Shown piece by piece: positions 27,570 to 37,573 of a DNA stretch of 64,000 nucleotides (positions are counted from its first letter, which is position 1; each line of letters begins with the position of its first letter). Under the pieces are notes generated by a model, which saw only the letters and a program-made list of their open reading frames with translations, was not told the origin of the DNA and searched no databases. This DNA comes from Shewanella acanthi (GTDB taxonomy: Bacteria > Pseudomonadota > Gammaproteobacteria > Enterobacterales > Shewanellaceae), in assembly GCF_019457475.1 (NCBI RefSeq), contig NZ_CP080413.1, positions 3,906,001-3,970,000 of the forward strand, read 5' to 3'. Made by a program: the position numbers and the translations under genes.

Positions 27570-30500
27570 TTAGGTTAATTGCGCTCTATGCTGCTGAATA
27601 AACGCAAAACATTCTTCGGCAATTAACGGTTTGCTATAGTAATACCCCTGCACAAGGTCGCAACCCATCGCCGTTAACAGTTTCAACTGTTCCTCGTTTT
27701 CGACCCCTTCTGCCACCACAGTCAATCCTAGTTCGTGGGACATCAAAATAGTTGCAGCGCTAATGGCGGCATCGTTGGGATCGCTGTCGATTTCTTTGAC
27801 GAAGGAACGATCGAGCTTAAGCCTGTCCAGAGGTAATAACTTTAAATAGGACAGCGAAGAGTAACCCGTACCAAAGTCATCGATTGCCAATTCAATTCCA
27901 TGACTGCGCAGTTCGGCTAACAGTTTGGCATTTTGCTCTGGGTATAACATGGCAACACTTTCAGTCACTTCCAATTCGAGCGCCCCCTTGCCGAGCTGAT
28001 GCTTCGCAAGCACATCGATAATATCAGCCACTATGCTCTCTTTCCTCAGCTGATGAGCCGACAAATTCACCGCCATCCGAAGAGTATGAGCACCCGATTG
28101 GCGCCACTGCGCCAACTGTGCCAAGGCATGTTCGAGCACCCATTGTCCGATAGGAATAATCATGTCGATTTCTTCCGCAATAGGAATAAATCTATCCGGT
28201 GACACTAACCCTAATTCAGAGTGATGCCAACGCACCAAGGCCTCAACACACACTACCTGCCCAGTGTAAATATCTATCTGCGGTTGATAATGTAACCTCA
28301 GCTCGTTGCGTGAGATTGCCTGCCTTAGCCCCATCTCTATTTTTTGACGCTCGGTGACAAAGGTGTTCATCGCCGAGGTAAAAAATTGATAGTTGTTTCT
28401 TCCTGCGGCTTTGGCGCGGTACATTGCCATGTCAGCATTTTTCATTAATGCTTCAACACTATCACCATCAATGGGGAACAAGCTAATGCCAATACTTGGC
28501 GATGAATGTAGCGGCTTATTATCAATCAAATAGACTTGGTTCAAACCACTACAAAGTGCCTCTGCTACCGCAGTCACCTTGTCGTGTTCGGTATCAGAGA
28601 GTACGACCACAAACTCATCCCCCCCAAGGCGCGCAACTATTTCATCATCTCCCACAATTGTTTTTAGACGATTAGCAACCTCAAGTAACAACATATCCCC
28701 CACATGGTGCCCAAGGGTATCGTTGATGTTTTTAAAATGGTCCATGTCAATAAACATCACCGCTATTTGCTTATGCGAGATAGAGGCTTCCTCAAACACG
28801 TCTTCTAAGCGCGATTGCAAACTATGGCGATTAGGCAGCAATGTCAGCGAATCATGGTGGGCGAGAAAATGGATCCGCTCCTCGTTTATCTTGCGCTCAC
28901 TGATATCGGTAAAACTGGCAATATAATGGCTCACCGTCCCCGTATCATCCTTCACCGCGGACATCATTAGCCATTTTGGAAATTCGTATCCCTCTTTGTG
29001 CCGATCCCAAACTTCACCTTGCCAGAAACCTGTTTGTTCAAGTGCTAAGCGTATTTCGGCATCGATACTGTCATCAGTGCGATCGCCTTCGAGGAATCGG
29101 CAATCCTGACCAATTGCTTCCTCTCGGGAATAACCAGTAATTTTGGTGAAGGCATTATTCACATCGACTATCTTATCTTTAGCGTCGATGATAGTAATGC
29201 CTTCACCACTTTGCTGAAACACTTGTGCTAGCAGATTGGCTCTGGCAATGGTGCGCTCCTGTTCGGTGATATCTTCAACGATAAGCAACATTAAGCGCTC
29301 ACCTGTAGCACTGGTAAATAGGCTGCCATTGAGCCTCACCGCAACCAGTTGACCTTGCTTATGCCGATAGTGTTTTTGATAAGGACCATATTTTTGGGTG
29401 CGCTTGAAACACTCCAACTGCTCGGCCTCAATCCGCTGATAACGCAGCGGAGTTAAATCCCAAGGGTCGAGTGCCTGTAGTTCTTCGAGCGTATAACCTG
29501 TGATATCGCTAAAAGCTTGGTTAATGGCGACATAGCTACCATCGTCTAAACGTTTCAACACATGTCCCACAGGGGCTTTATCGAATAGATCTCGGTATTT
29601 TTGCTCACTCTCAACCAAGGTTGCTTGGAAAGCTTGATTACGGGCAATCTCCTTCGACAGCGCCATGGTTTTCTCACTAACCTTTTCAGCAATTCGATGA
29701 CGTTCACCAGTGGAAATCAGCGTCATGCCGCCAATCACTGCGCAGGTAATAAAGGCGAGTAATAACATGAACAGCGGAAGGCTTAAGGTATCCCCCATCA
29801 GGTCTCGATAGGACTGGAAAATCACAATCTGCCAATGGCGATCAGCAAGTAGCAGATTCGTCTTAAAAAAGAGTCCACTATCATCGTTGAGGATTTTTTC
29901 TGAGAATGTCGGAAATTGCTTATTACTGTTGGTATAGATGAGAGAACCATTGTCACTCAAATCCACAAGTTGCCAATGTAGCCCCGGTATCCGATTCACA
30001 GTGCTAATGATCTCTTGTAAATCAATCACTGCAGTACAAAAACCGGAAATCATTCCTTGGGGGTCAAAGACTGGCGCAATAATTAGTGTGCCGCCCGGGC
30101 CTTGGGGATCCTGAGCTAAGGTAATTTTGGCCGTCATGACTGGAGCCAAGGTGGTTCTAGCCTTAGCAATGGCTGCAGCGCGGATAGCCTCACTATTGAG
30201 ATCCAATCCTAACGCAGCTTCGTTACCCGCAAGGGGTTGAATGTAAGTCACTGGCACCAGCCAACCGTCGTCATTAGGTTTGCCATTGCCAATAAATTTC
30301 AGCTTAAAGGGCTCACTAATTTCAGCCTGAGTCGCTGCTTCAAATCGAGCCATATCGGCAACGGAAACTAAGGGGGCCCACGACCACGCTCTAAATCCAT
30401 CGGTTCGCAATTTATTCCGCTGACCAAACTGAATAAACTCCTGCTCGGTCACTTTCTCACTGCTATCGAAAAAACTCGCCAACGAGATAATTTGCCTTAA

Positions 30501-31235
30501 ATTTGCCTCTTGAAACCCTTCAATATTGCTAATAATGGCATTCGCTTGCACCTCAAATTTATCACGCAATTGCTGGCGTTGATTCAAATCGGAATAGTAA
30601 TAAATACCCACACAGAATAGAAAACCAACGATCAAGGGCAATCCAGTATGCAAACGTCTACTGTGCCAAATAGGTCGTGGATCGATCACGAGCAATGTTA
30701 AAGGAATGAAGATCATGGCGCCTAACCAATCACCTATCCACCAATGTACTAAGCTACCGAGCAGCTCGTTTGAGGTTATCGTGCCCGACATAAAGAGTGC
30801 AGTATTGCCGACCATCCCTGCAATAAAACAGGTACCACCGAGCAGAAAACTGGATTTCACCACGCTGCGTGGATTATCGAAGGTGACCAAATGATCCCTA
30901 CGTTGAATAACCTGAGCTGAAATCTTCGCCTGTAGGCTACTCCCTAGGGCAATCGCAAAAGGTAACCAACCCCAATGAATGTATCCACCGACATTTAGGT
31001 TGATCAACGCAGCGCCTACAAAAACCCCAATCCAAGGTGCTGAATCTCGCCACAATAAACAAGCCGCAATAGCAATGCCCGCTGGCGGCCATATCGCTGC
31101 GGAGTAACCGGGAGATAAAGCCAGCATTAGCGCCAGTTTGCCAATAACAAAATAAGTTATCGCAACGAGCAGATTGACCTTAAGGTAATCGGTGAGTGAT
31201 TTAATTTTGAATCCTTTCACACGGTTATGTATCAC
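27570..31235 (-). CDS. MASE1-CHASE-PAS-PAS-GGDEF-EAL cyclic di-GMP protein
   Basis: 1221 aa from a GTG start; GTG five codons later is an alternative. MASE1 membrane domain (~15-195, with SAAIWPPAGIAIA); CHASE-like periplasmic domain (~215-460) between membrane segments; PAS (~535-650) and PAS (~665-780); GGDEF (~800-955) with intact RLGGDEF near 870; and EAL (~975-1215) with EALVRW, DDFGTGYSSL, LDRSFV and EGVE all present. The residues five before GGDEF read GDDE, not RxxD, so there is no I-site. The EAL motifs predict an active phosphodiesterase; the GGDEF may be active or a GTP-sensing regulator. A monocistronic gene. Confidence 0.92.
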   Translation of the reverse strand: MIHNRVKGFKIKSLTDYLKVNLLVAITYFVIGKLALMLALSPGYSAAIWPPAGIAIAACLLWRDSAPWIGVFVGAALINLNVGGYIHWGWLPFAIALGSSLQAKISAQVIQRRDHLVTFDNPRSVVKSSFLLGGTCFIAGMVGNTALFMSGTITSNELLGSLVHWWIGDWLGAMIFIPLTLLVIDPRPIWHSRRLHTGLPLIVGFLFCVGIYYYSDLNQRQQLRDKFEVQANAIISNIEGFQEANLRQIISLASFFDSSEKVTEQEFIQFGQRNKLRTDGFRAWSWAPLVSVADMARFEAATQAEISEPFKLKFIGNGKPNDDGWLVPVTYIQPLAGNEAALGLDLNSEAIRAAAIAKARTTLAPVMTAKITLAQDPQGPGGTLIIAPVFDPQGMISGFCTAVIDLQEIISTVNRIPGLHWQLVDLSDNGSLIYTNSNKQFPTFSEKILNDDSGLFFKTNLLLADRHWQIVIFQSYRDLMGDTLSLPLFMLLLAFITCAVIGGMTLISTGERHRIAEKVSEKTMALSKEIARNQAFQATLVESEQKYRDLFDKAPVGHVLKRLDDGSYVAINQAFSDITGYTLEELQALDPWDLTPLRYQRIEAEQLECFKRTQKYGPYQKHYRHKQGQLVAVRLNGSLFTSATGERLMLLIVEDITEQERTIARANLLAQVFQQSGEGITIIDAKDKIVDVNNAFTKITGYSREEAIGQDCRFLEGDRTDDSIDAEIRLALEQTGFWQGEVWDRHKEGYEFPKWLMMSAVKDDTGTVSHYIASFTDISERKINEERIHFLAHHDSLTLLPNRHSLQSRLEDVFEEASISHKQIAVMFIDMDHFKNINDTLGHHVGDMLLLEVANRLKTIVGDDEIVARLGGDEFVVVLSDTEHDKVTAVAEALCSGLNQVYLIDNKPLHSSPSIGISLFPIDGDSVEALMKNADMAMYRAKAAGRNNYQFFTSAMNTFVTERQKIEMGLRQAISRNELRLHYQPQIDIYTGQVVCVEALVRWHHSELGLVSPDRFIPIAEEIDMIIPIGQWVLEHALAQLAQWRQSGAHTLRMAVNLSAHQLRKESIVADIIDVLAKHQLGKGALELEVTESVAMLYPEQNAKLLAELRSHGIELAIDDFGTGYSSLSYLKLLPLDRLKLDRSFVKEIDSDPNDAAISAATILMSHELGLTVVAEGVENEEQLKLLTAMGCDLVQGYYYSKPLIAEECFAFIQQHRAQLT

Positions 31236-31732
31236 AGGTTAGCGAACATCATGCCCTATTGATGGAATTACACTCAAGTCTAGTACTTGTGATCCAAGAT
31301 CTAAAATAGACAAAAGTTTGCTTATTTTATTGCCACCTAAGTTTAGGTGTTGTCGTTAAAGCTCTCCAGCGTTAACATCCACGCGCTTTTTCCCAGTCCC
31401 CTTCTCGTACCTAATTGACGCTGTTAAATCGGCTGAAATCTCAAGCAACAGTCAAGGTAATTCCGCTCACTTTTACAGCATAGCGGTTAAGGCACAGCTC
31501 ACATTTTCAGCTAATATTGCGAACGCAGTCGGTTGTAATAATGTTAAATTTGTTAATTTAGAGCATTTATTCAGTTATTTTTCAGATTTTTTTGAAGATA
31601 TTGCCCTTTTGGGCTGGGTATCCGCTTTCATCAAAATCCCCTTCTTGATATCCTCCGCCCGCGTAAAAAGTTGTCGCTGTGCAAATAATAATCAGCCTGC
31701 TTTTCCTCTCTCGTTCAAGTCGGATCAGTTAA

Positions 31733-32125
31733 TTGAAAATAGCGCTAAGCCAAATCATTGCTGACAGTATTGACCAACTGGTTCGATTCTGTGATTTCAG
31801 CAAGACCAACTTAACCCTGTTTTGCGGGTTGCTGTTTGTGCTGCCTTTCGCCGACCTCTTAGTGTTGGTGTTTTTGGGCGGCGGGTTCAACATAGGCGAA
31901 ATTCTGACTCTGAGTAATGGTTTCTTCTTTGAGTTTGTGTGCGCCAGCCTACTCAGTTTACTGCTGATCGATTCCCAAATTATCAAGCAATTGTGGAGTT
32001 TTCTCGACAGTGGCTTCAAGTTTTCCAACAGCTTAGATAAGTCTAACGCTGCCCAGTTTTTAGTACCTCCAAGGCTAAAATCCCTCGAGCACCTTGCGCA
32101 CGGTTGTCGCGCCCCACCAATTTAA
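31733..32125 (+). CDS. Possible small membrane protein
   Basis: 130 codons from a TTG. Two or three hydrophobic segments (LTLFCGLLFVLPFADLLVLVFL, LSNGFFFEFVCASLLSLLLI) are followed by a polar tail. No convincing ribosome binding site and no family recognised. The segment pattern looks more protein-like than a random frame, but TTG start, lack of a site and isolation make it doubtful. Confidence 0.4.
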   Translation: MKIALSQIIADSIDQLVRFCDFSKTNLTLFCGLLFVLPFADLLVLVFLGGGFNIGEILTLSNGFFFEFVCASLLSLLLIDSQIIKQLWSFLDSGFKFSNSLDKSNAAQFLVPPRLKSLEHLAHGCRAPPI

Positions 32126-32263
32126 CTCTTTGATTTAAAATTCACATTTAGCATTTCGCGCTGAAAGTAGATCCTCAATACCCGTATTGGGGGTGGCTGG
32201 TACTCATGTGCCTTGCTCGAGCCAACCCTTTGGTCTTCTTTCGGATAACGCCGCTTAGTGTTA

Positions 32264-32284
32264 CTGCCAATCTCTGCTTGGCAG
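32264..32284 (+). promoter_or_regulatory. Hairpin in the cyoA leader
   Basis: Seven-bp perfect stem CTGCCAA / TTGGCAG with a 7-base loop, ending about 20 bases before the AGAGGA ribosome binding site of cyoA. A second imperfect pairing (GGTGGCTGG with CGAGCCAACC) lies 70 bases upstream. Could affect mRNA stability; no T-run, so not a terminator. Confidence 0.35.
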
Positions 32285-32318
32285 GAGTTGTAAAGATTAG
32301 GGTTAGAGGAATCGTCCT

Positions 32319-33338
32319 TTGTTAATTAAAAAAATAAGTAAGGCGGCATTTGCGGCGATAGCCCTGATGCTCGCAGGCTGTGAGGGTGGCGTTTTAGACC
32401 CGAAGGGCCAAATCGGTGTTGATGAGAAGAACCTGATCATCATATCAACCCTACTAATGTTGATCGTAGTAATTCCTGTGATCTTCATGACCTTGTACTT
32501 CGCTTGGAAATTCCGCGAAGGACGTGAAAATGAAGTGTTCGCACCTAAATGGGCTCACTCGACTGCAATCGAAGCTGTAGTTTGGATTGTACCGCTTGTG
32601 ATCGTCGCCATTTTGGGCGTTATTACTTGGGAATCGACACAAAGATTAGACCCTTACAAACCACTAGAGCACGAAGCAACCCCAATCACGGTTGAAGTAG
32701 TTTCTATGGATTGGAAATGGTTATTTATCTATCCAGAGCAAGGTGTGGCTTCGGTAAACGAATTAGCCTTCCCAGTTGACGTGCCAGTGAACTTTAAGAT
32801 CACATCTGATACGGCAATGAACTCATTCTTCATCCCTCAATTAGGTAGCCAAATCTACTCAATGGCGGGTATGACGACTAAGTTGCATTTGATCGCTAAC
32901 GAGCCAGGCACCTTCAGAGGTATTTCGGCTAACTACAGTGGCGCGGGCTTCGCAGGTATGAAGTTCAATGCAATCGCAACTGCAACTCATGAAGAGTTTG
33001 ACGCATGGATTGCCAAAGCCAAACAACAGGGTAATACCTTAGATTCTGCTGCTTACGCAGCTCTAGCTGAAAAGAGCAAAAACAACCCTGTTGAGTACTT
33101 CAGCACAGTCAGTGATGGCATGTTCAACCAAATCGTTATGCAATACATGCATATGGATGCAAAGGGCGAAATGGCTGGTCACGAAGGTATGGATCACCAC
33201 GCTGCTGAACAAGCTATGACGGAAATGCACCATGAAGCGGGCGAACAGGCTCACAACATGGCCGACATGGAAAGCTCAACCCATTCTGACCATTCATCAA
33301 CAGAACACTCATCCACTCTCAAAGTGGAAGCGGAGTAA
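32319..33338 (+). CDS. cyoA: Cytochrome bo3 quinol oxidase subunit II
   Basis: 339 aa from a TTG start, chosen because AGAGGA lies at proper spacing. Lipoprotein signal with lipobox LAGC (Cys21), two membrane helices (~40-65 and ~88-108), then the cupredoxin domain. The CuA ligands of cytochrome c oxidases are absent (no CxxxC; the region reads [12 protein letters not shown]), as expected for a quinol oxidase. The last ~60 residues are His/Met/Glu-rich ([30 protein letters not shown]), which E. coli CyoA lacks in my recollection. First gene of cyoABCDE; cyoB starts three bases after its stop. Confidence 0.94.
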   Translation: MLIKKISKAAFAAIALMLAGCEGGVLDPKGQIGVDEKNLIIISTLLMLIVVIPVIFMTLYFAWKFREGRENEVFAPKWAHSTAIEAVVWIVPLVIVAILGVITWESTQRLDPYKPLEHEATPITVEVVSMDWKWLFIYPEQGVASVNELAFPVDVPVNFKITSDTAMNSFFIPQLGSQIYSMAGMTTKLHLIANEPGTFRGISANYSGAGFAGMKFNAIATATHEEFDAWIAKAKQQGNTLDSAAYAALAEKSKNNPVEYFSTVSDGMFNQIVMQYMHMDAKGEMAGHEGMDHHAAEQAMTEMHHEAGEQAHNMADMESSTHSDHSSTEHSSTLKVEAE

Positions 33339-33340
33339 TC

Positions 33341-35320
33341 ATGTCTTTTCTTGGTAAATTAAGCATAGATGCGGTGCCGTATCACGACCCTATCATCATG
33401 GTGACCCTCACGGCCGTCGCCTTGATAGGCTTGTGTATCGCAGCCTTGATCACTAAACACAAAAAATGGGGCGTATTATGGCGCGACTGGATCACTTCAG
33501 TTGACCACAAACGTCTCGGTATCATGTACATCATCCTCGCATTCGTGATGCTTATCCGTGGTTTCGCGGATGCCATTATGATGCGTACCCAGCAGGCGCT
33601 AGCCACCAATGGTGGTGCTGGTTACCTGCCTCCTGATCATTATGACCAAATCTTCACCGCCCATGGCGTGATCATGATTATCTTTATGGCAATGCCATTT
33701 ATGATCGGTCTGATGAACTTAGTGTTGCCACTGCAAATCGGTGCTCGCGACGTTGCCTTCCCATTCCTAAACAACCTCAGCTTCTGGTTAACCGCTTCTG
33801 GTGCCGTGCTGATCAACATTTCTTTAGGTTTAGGTGAGTTTGCGCGTACTGGTTGGGTAGCATACCCGCCATTATCTGAACTGGCGTACAGTCCGGGGGT
33901 CGGCGTTGACTACTACATCTGGGCACTGCAGATATCCGGTATCGGGACGACCCTAACCGGTGTGAACTTTATCGCCACCGTAATTAAGATGCGTGCTCCA
34001 GGCATGAAGCTGATGCAAATGCCAATCTTCACTTGGACCTGTACTTGGGCCAACATCCTGATTGTTGCTTCGTTCCCAATCCTGACCGCTGTTTTAGGTA
34101 TGCTGACGCTTGATCGTTACATGGACTTCCACTTCTTCACCAATGATGGTGGTGGTAATGCCATGATGTACATCAACCTGTTCTGGGCATGGGGTCACCC
34201 TGAAGTTTACATTCTGATTTTACCTGCGTTTGGTATCTTCTCAGAAGTTATCTCTACCTTTACCTCTAAGCGTCTGTTCGGCTACAACTCAATGGTTTAT
34301 GCGAGTGGCGCTATCTCTATCCTTGGTTTTATCGTGTGGTTACACCACTTCTTTACCATGGGTTCAAGCGCTAACGTTAACGCCTTCTTTGGTGTGATGA
34401 CGATGATCATCGCTGTACCAACGGGTGTTAAGCTGTTCAACTGGTTATTTACCATTTACCGCGGTCGTCTGCGCTTAACTGTGCCTGTACTGTGGACTCT
34501 TGGTTTCATGGTGACTTTCACCATCGGCGGTATGACGGGTGTTCTACTGGCCGTTCCAGGTGCTGACTACGTTCTGCACAACAGCTTGTTCCTGATTGCT
34601 CACTTCCATAACACTATTATTGGTGGTGCGGTATTCGGTTACTTAGCGGGCTTCGCGTTCTGGTTCCCTAAAGCAACTGGCTTCCACTTAAATGAGCGTT
34701 TAGGTAAAGCCTCTTTCTGGTGCTGGCAAATTGGTTTCTACATCGCCTTTATGCCACTGTACGTACTGGGCTTCCTCGGTATGACCCGTCGTCTGAACCA
34801 AGTTGATAACCCAGATTGGAACATTTGGATCTACATCGCTGCGGTTGGTGCTTGTATCATCCTAGTGGGTATCGTGTTGCAATTCGTTCAGCTATACGTG
34901 AGTATCCGTGACCGTGACCAAAACCGTGACACCACTGGTGACCCATGGAACGGCCACACGCTGGAATGGGCAACCGCCTCTCCACCACAGTACTACAACT
35001 TCGCTAAGCTGCCTCAAGTGTCTGACATCGATGCCTTCACCGATGCCAAAGAAAAAGGCACTGCTTACCAACGTCCTGTGCACTATCAACCAATCCACAT
35101 GCCGAAAAACACTGGTACAGGTGTCATGATGGCACTGTGTATCACTCTGTTTGGTTTTGCAGCAATTTGGCACATCTGGTGGCTTGCGATTGCTGGTCTT
35201 GTAGGTACGATCGCCATTTTCATTTACCGTGCGTACGACAATGACGTCGACTATTACGTTCAACCCGAAGAAGTGGCTCGCATTGAGAATGCCCACTTAA
35301 GTCAAGTAGCAAGGGGCTGA
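33341..35320 (+). CDS. cyoB: Cytochrome bo3 quinol oxidase subunit I
   Basis: 659 aa with about fifteen membrane helices, near-identical layout to E. coli CyoB. Heme and copper ligands sit in [13 protein letters not shown] (His-Tyr crosslink), VWLHHFF (CuB His pair) and [11 protein letters not shown] (heme ligands). The quinol-site residues reported for E. coli (Arg71, Asp75, His98, Gln101) correspond by position to Arg73, Asp77, His100 and Gln103 here, which fixes the electron donor as quinol rather than cytochrome c. It reduces O2 to water and pumps protons across the inner membrane. Confidence 0.97.
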   Translation: MSFLGKLSIDAVPYHDPIIMVTLTAVALIGLCIAALITKHKKWGVLWRDWITSVDHKRLGIMYIILAFVMLIRGFADAIMMRTQQALATNGGAGYLPPDHYDQIFTAHGVIMIIFMAMPFMIGLMNLVLPLQIGARDVAFPFLNNLSFWLTASGAVLINISLGLGEFARTGWVAYPPLSELAYSPGVGVDYYIWALQISGIGTTLTGVNFIATVIKMRAPGMKLMQMPIFTWTCTWANILIVASFPILTAVLGMLTLDRYMDFHFFTNDGGGNAMMYINLFWAWGHPEVYILILPAFGIFSEVISTFTSKRLFGYNSMVYASGAISILGFIVWLHHFFTMGSSANVNAFFGVMTMIIAVPTGVKLFNWLFTIYRGRLRLTVPVLWTLGFMVTFTIGGMTGVLLAVPGADYVLHNSLFLIAHFHNTIIGGAVFGYLAGFAFWFPKATGFHLNERLGKASFWCWQIGFYIAFMPLYVLGFLGMTRRLNQVDNPDWNIWIYIAAVGACIILVGIVLQFVQLYVSIRDRDQNRDTTGDPWNGHTLEWATASPPQYYNFAKLPQVSDIDAFTDAKEKGTAYQRPVHYQPIHMPKNTGTGVMMALCITLFGFAAIWHIWWLAIAGLVGTIAIFIYRAYDNDVDYYVQPEEVARIENAHLSQVARG

Positions 35321-35321
35321 T

Positions 35322-35942
35322 ATGAGTGTAGCAATTCCAGCTGATTTAGAAGTCGCGCATAGCGAAATGCACCACGAACACCACGACACGGGTGAAAACA
35401 CCCTGTTTGGTTTCTGGTTATACCTGATGACCGACTGTATTTTGTTCGCGTCGGTATTCGCAACCTACGCGGTGCTCTATATGAACACCGACGGTGGCGT
35501 ATCTGGTAAAGACATTTTCGAACTGAACTTCGTACTGGTCGAAACCGCAGCCCTGCTGCTGAGTAGTATCACTTTCGGCTTCGCGTTTATTTACGCTAAG
35601 CGCCATAACAAAGCTGCGACTCTGTCGTGGTTGGCGGTGACCTTCGTACTGGGTGCTGTATTTATCGGTATGGAAGTCTATGAATTCCATCACCTGATTG
35701 AGCAAGGTAACGGCCCACAACGTAGTGCCTTCCTGTCATCTTTCTTTGCCCTTGTCGGTATGCACGGCTTGCACGTGACCGCGGGTCTGATTTGGATGGC
35801 GATCTTGATGATTGAAGTGGCTAAGACTGGACTGGGTAATCGCAGCATCACCCGTCTGGGCTGCTTAAGCTTATTCTGGCACTTCCTGGACATCGTGTGG
35901 ATCTGCGTATTCACCGTAGTGTACTTATTAGGAGCAATGTAA
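35322..35942 (+). CDS. cyoC: Cytochrome bo3 quinol oxidase subunit III
   Basis: 206 aa, five membrane helices, family motifs [15 protein letters not shown] and [13 protein letters not shown]. The N-terminus carries a short His cluster ([10 protein letters not shown]) before the first helix. Start lies two bases after the cyoB stop with AAGGGG upstream; the stop overlaps the cyoD start as TAATG. Confidence 0.95.
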   Translation: MSVAIPADLEVAHSEMHHEHHDTGENTLFGFWLYLMTDCILFASVFATYAVLYMNTDGGVSGKDIFELNFVLVETAALLLSSITFGFAFIYAKRHNKAATLSWLAVTFVLGAVFIGMEVYEFHHLIEQGNGPQRSAFLSSFFALVGMHGLHVTAGLIWMAILMIEVAKTGLGNRSITRLGCLSLFWHFLDIVWICVFTVVYLLGAM

Positions 35943-36283
35943 TGGGCGCACAAACTCATTCTCACGATCATGGCCACGGCACAGAAGATCTGGCCTCTAG
36001 CATCAAATCCTACTTAGTTGGTTTCGTGCTGTCTGTCGTGTTAACTGCCATCCCATTCTGGGCGGTAATGACCCACAGCTTCGAAAAATCAACCACGTTA
36101 GCGATTGTGATTGCGACTGCGCTGGTGCAGATCATCGTACACCTTAAGTACTTCCTGCACTTAGACTTCTCTAAAGAAGGCAAGATCAACACATTCTCAT
36201 TCCTGTTCACCGCGCTCATCATCGTCATGGTCGTAGGTCTGTCGGTATGGATCATTCTCGAAGCTAACGCTTTGATGATGTAA
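35942..36283 (+). CDS. cyoD: Cytochrome bo3 quinol oxidase subunit IV
   Basis: 113 aa from the ATG overlapping the cyoC stop; an upstream in-frame start inside cyoC is rejected. Three membrane helices and motif VHLKYFLHLDFSKEGK. The N-terminus THSHDHGHG is His-rich, as in subunits II and III. CyoD helps assemble CuB in subunit I. Confidence 0.94.
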   Translation: MGAQTHSHDHGHGTEDLASSIKSYLVGFVLSVVLTAIPFWAVMTHSFEKSTTLAIVIATALVQIIVHLKYFLHLDFSKEGKINTFSFLFTALIIVMVVGLSVWIILEANALMM

Positions 36284-36296
36284 CGAGACACAGTAA

Positions 36297-37226
36297 ATGA
36301 ATACACAAGCTAGATTTACATCACCGCAATGGAAAGCACGATTCAAAGGGTATGTGCAGGTTACTAAGCCTGGCATCATTTTCGGGAATCTGATTTCCGT
36401 TGCCGGCGGCTTCTTATTAGCGGCCAAGGGCGATGTAGATCTGGTCTTGATGCTGGCAAGTTTAGTGGGATTATCGTTAGTCGTGGCCTCTGGCTGCGCT
36501 ATCAATAACTGTATCGACCGTGACATCGACGCCAAAATGCAGCGCACCTGCAAACGCGTCACCGTCACGGGCGAAATCCCATTAGGCCGAGTGTTAGCGT
36601 TTGGTATTACCTTAGGCGTGCTTGGCTTTGGCATCTTAGCCTTGTTTACCAATGCATTAGCCGTGCTGTTCGCCGCGATTGGTTACATCGTTTATGTTGG
36701 GGTATATAGCCTCTATATGAAACGTAACTCAGTCTACGGCACTTTAGTGGGCAGCTTTTCGGGCGCAGTACCGCCCGTGGTTGGCTACTGCAGCGTAACG
36801 GGTCAAATGGATGTGGGCGCAGCAATTTTATTGTTGATGTTCAGCCTTTGGCAGATGCCGCATTCCTACGCCATCGCGATTTTCCGCTTTAATGACTATG
36901 CCGCAGCGAAGATTCCTGTACTTCCTGTAGCAGAGGGTATGGCGAAGGCGAAACTGCATATAGTGCTCTATATCGCCGTATTCGCCCTCGTCAGCACTTT
37001 GCTGCCGCTGGCAGGTTACACTGGCATCGCCTTTATGGGCGTCACCTGTGCGACTAGCCTCTGGTGGTTAGCAATGGCATTAAAGGGGTATCGTCAAGAC
37101 GTGGATTTAACCCGTTGGGCGCGTCAGGTATTTGGATTTTCGATTATCACTATCACAGCCCTAAGCATCGCGATGGCGCTGGATTTTCAGGTCGTCGCAG
37201 AGCCTTTGCTGACATTTAGCAAATAA
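36297..37226 (+). CDS. cyoE: Protoheme IX farnesyltransferase (heme O synthase)
   Basis: 309 aa, UbiA-type prenyltransferase with about nine membrane helices. The prenyl-diphosphate motif is [15 protein letters not shown], and the second loop reads [17 protein letters not shown]. It attaches a farnesyl group to heme B to make heme O for the high-spin site of the bo3 oxidase. Last gene of the operon, 13 bp after cyoD, followed by a terminator. Confidence 0.95.
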   Translation: MNTQARFTSPQWKARFKGYVQVTKPGIIFGNLISVAGGFLLAAKGDVDLVLMLASLVGLSLVVASGCAINNCIDRDIDAKMQRTCKRVTVTGEIPLGRVLAFGITLGVLGFGILALFTNALAVLFAAIGYIVYVGVYSLYMKRNSVYGTLVGSFSGAVPPVVGYCSVTGQMDVGAAILLLMFSLWQMPHSYAIAIFRFNDYAAAKIPVLPVAEGMAKAKLHIVLYIAVFALVSTLLPLAGYTGIAFMGVTCATSLWWLAMALKGYRQDVDLTRWARQVFGFSIITITALSIAMALDFQVVAEPLLTFSK

Positions 37227-37248
37227 ACCCGCAAGGTATTCATTCACG

Positions 37249-37274
37249 AAAAGCGCTAACTTGTTAGCGCTTTT
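37249..37274 (+). terminator. Intrinsic terminator of the cyo operon
   Basis: Stem AAAAGCGCTAAC / GTTAGCGCTTTT around a two-base TT (functionally a four-base loop), followed by T and AT. The same two arms recur at 48793-48820. Confidence 0.9.
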
Positions 37275-37411
37275 TTATTTCCCGCAATCTAAATATTACT
37301 CCTCTTTTAAGACGCAAAAGCATTCCTAGTCGTAGCGGTAAACACCACTCCTTTATAGGTATTCAATAACTCGTCTACCTCTTTTTAGGTATATGATTTT
37401 AAAGGGATTTT

Positions 37412-37428
37412 TGCACCAAACTTGTTCA
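37412..37428 (+). promoter_or_regulatory. Candidate NtrC binding site
   Basis: TGCACCAAACTTGTTCA compared with the NtrC consensus TGCACCA-N3-TGGTGCA: the left half matches 7 of 7 and the right half 5 of 7. It lies ~97 bp upstream of the sigma-54 element, a normal enhancer distance. Confidence 0.55.
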
Positions 37429-37524
37429 TGAATTGTTAAAATTGCCCCGTAGTTGCGCAAAAATCACTCCGCAAAATCGGCACTATTTTTGAAAAGTGCT
37501 TATAAATCATCACTGTTTTATATT

Positions 37525-37539
37525 TGGCCTGGCTGTTGC
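37525..37539 (+). promoter_or_regulatory. Sigma-54 promoter of the nitrate assimilation cluster
   Basis: TGGCCTGGCTGTTGC: TGGC at -24 and TTGC at -12 with GG and GC separated by exactly ten bases. It lies 34 bp upstream of the reductase GTG start, predicting a transcript start near 37550. The stretch 37227-37573 holds no gene. Confidence 0.72.
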
Positions 37540-37573
37540 TTATACAGTTTCACTCAATAGAGGGGGACTGCCA

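Larger units (their letters stand above)
31236..32318. other. 1.08-kb region upstream of cyoA
   Basis: It holds the promoter of the GGDEF-EAL gene, one possible small gene (31733-32125, listed separately), AT-rich sequence around 31540-31600 that includes TGTTA repeats faintly like an ArcA site, and a structured-looking cyoA leader (32185-32285). No transposon or RNA gene was recognised. Confidence 0.5.

Noticed and set aside
31543..31556. TGTTA repeats upstream of cyoA as an ArcA box
   Set aside because: Spacing is nine bases rather than ten or eleven, and the region is AT-rich enough for chance matches.
35897..35941. Upstream extension of cyoD
   Set aside because: It lies inside cyoC in another frame; the TAATG overlap start is the normal cyoD form.
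37480..37500. Dyad GCACT-N10-AGTGC as a second NtrC site
   Set aside because: The half-site spacing is about five bases longer than the NtrC palindrome, putting the halves on opposite faces of the helix; listed only as an unassigned dyad.
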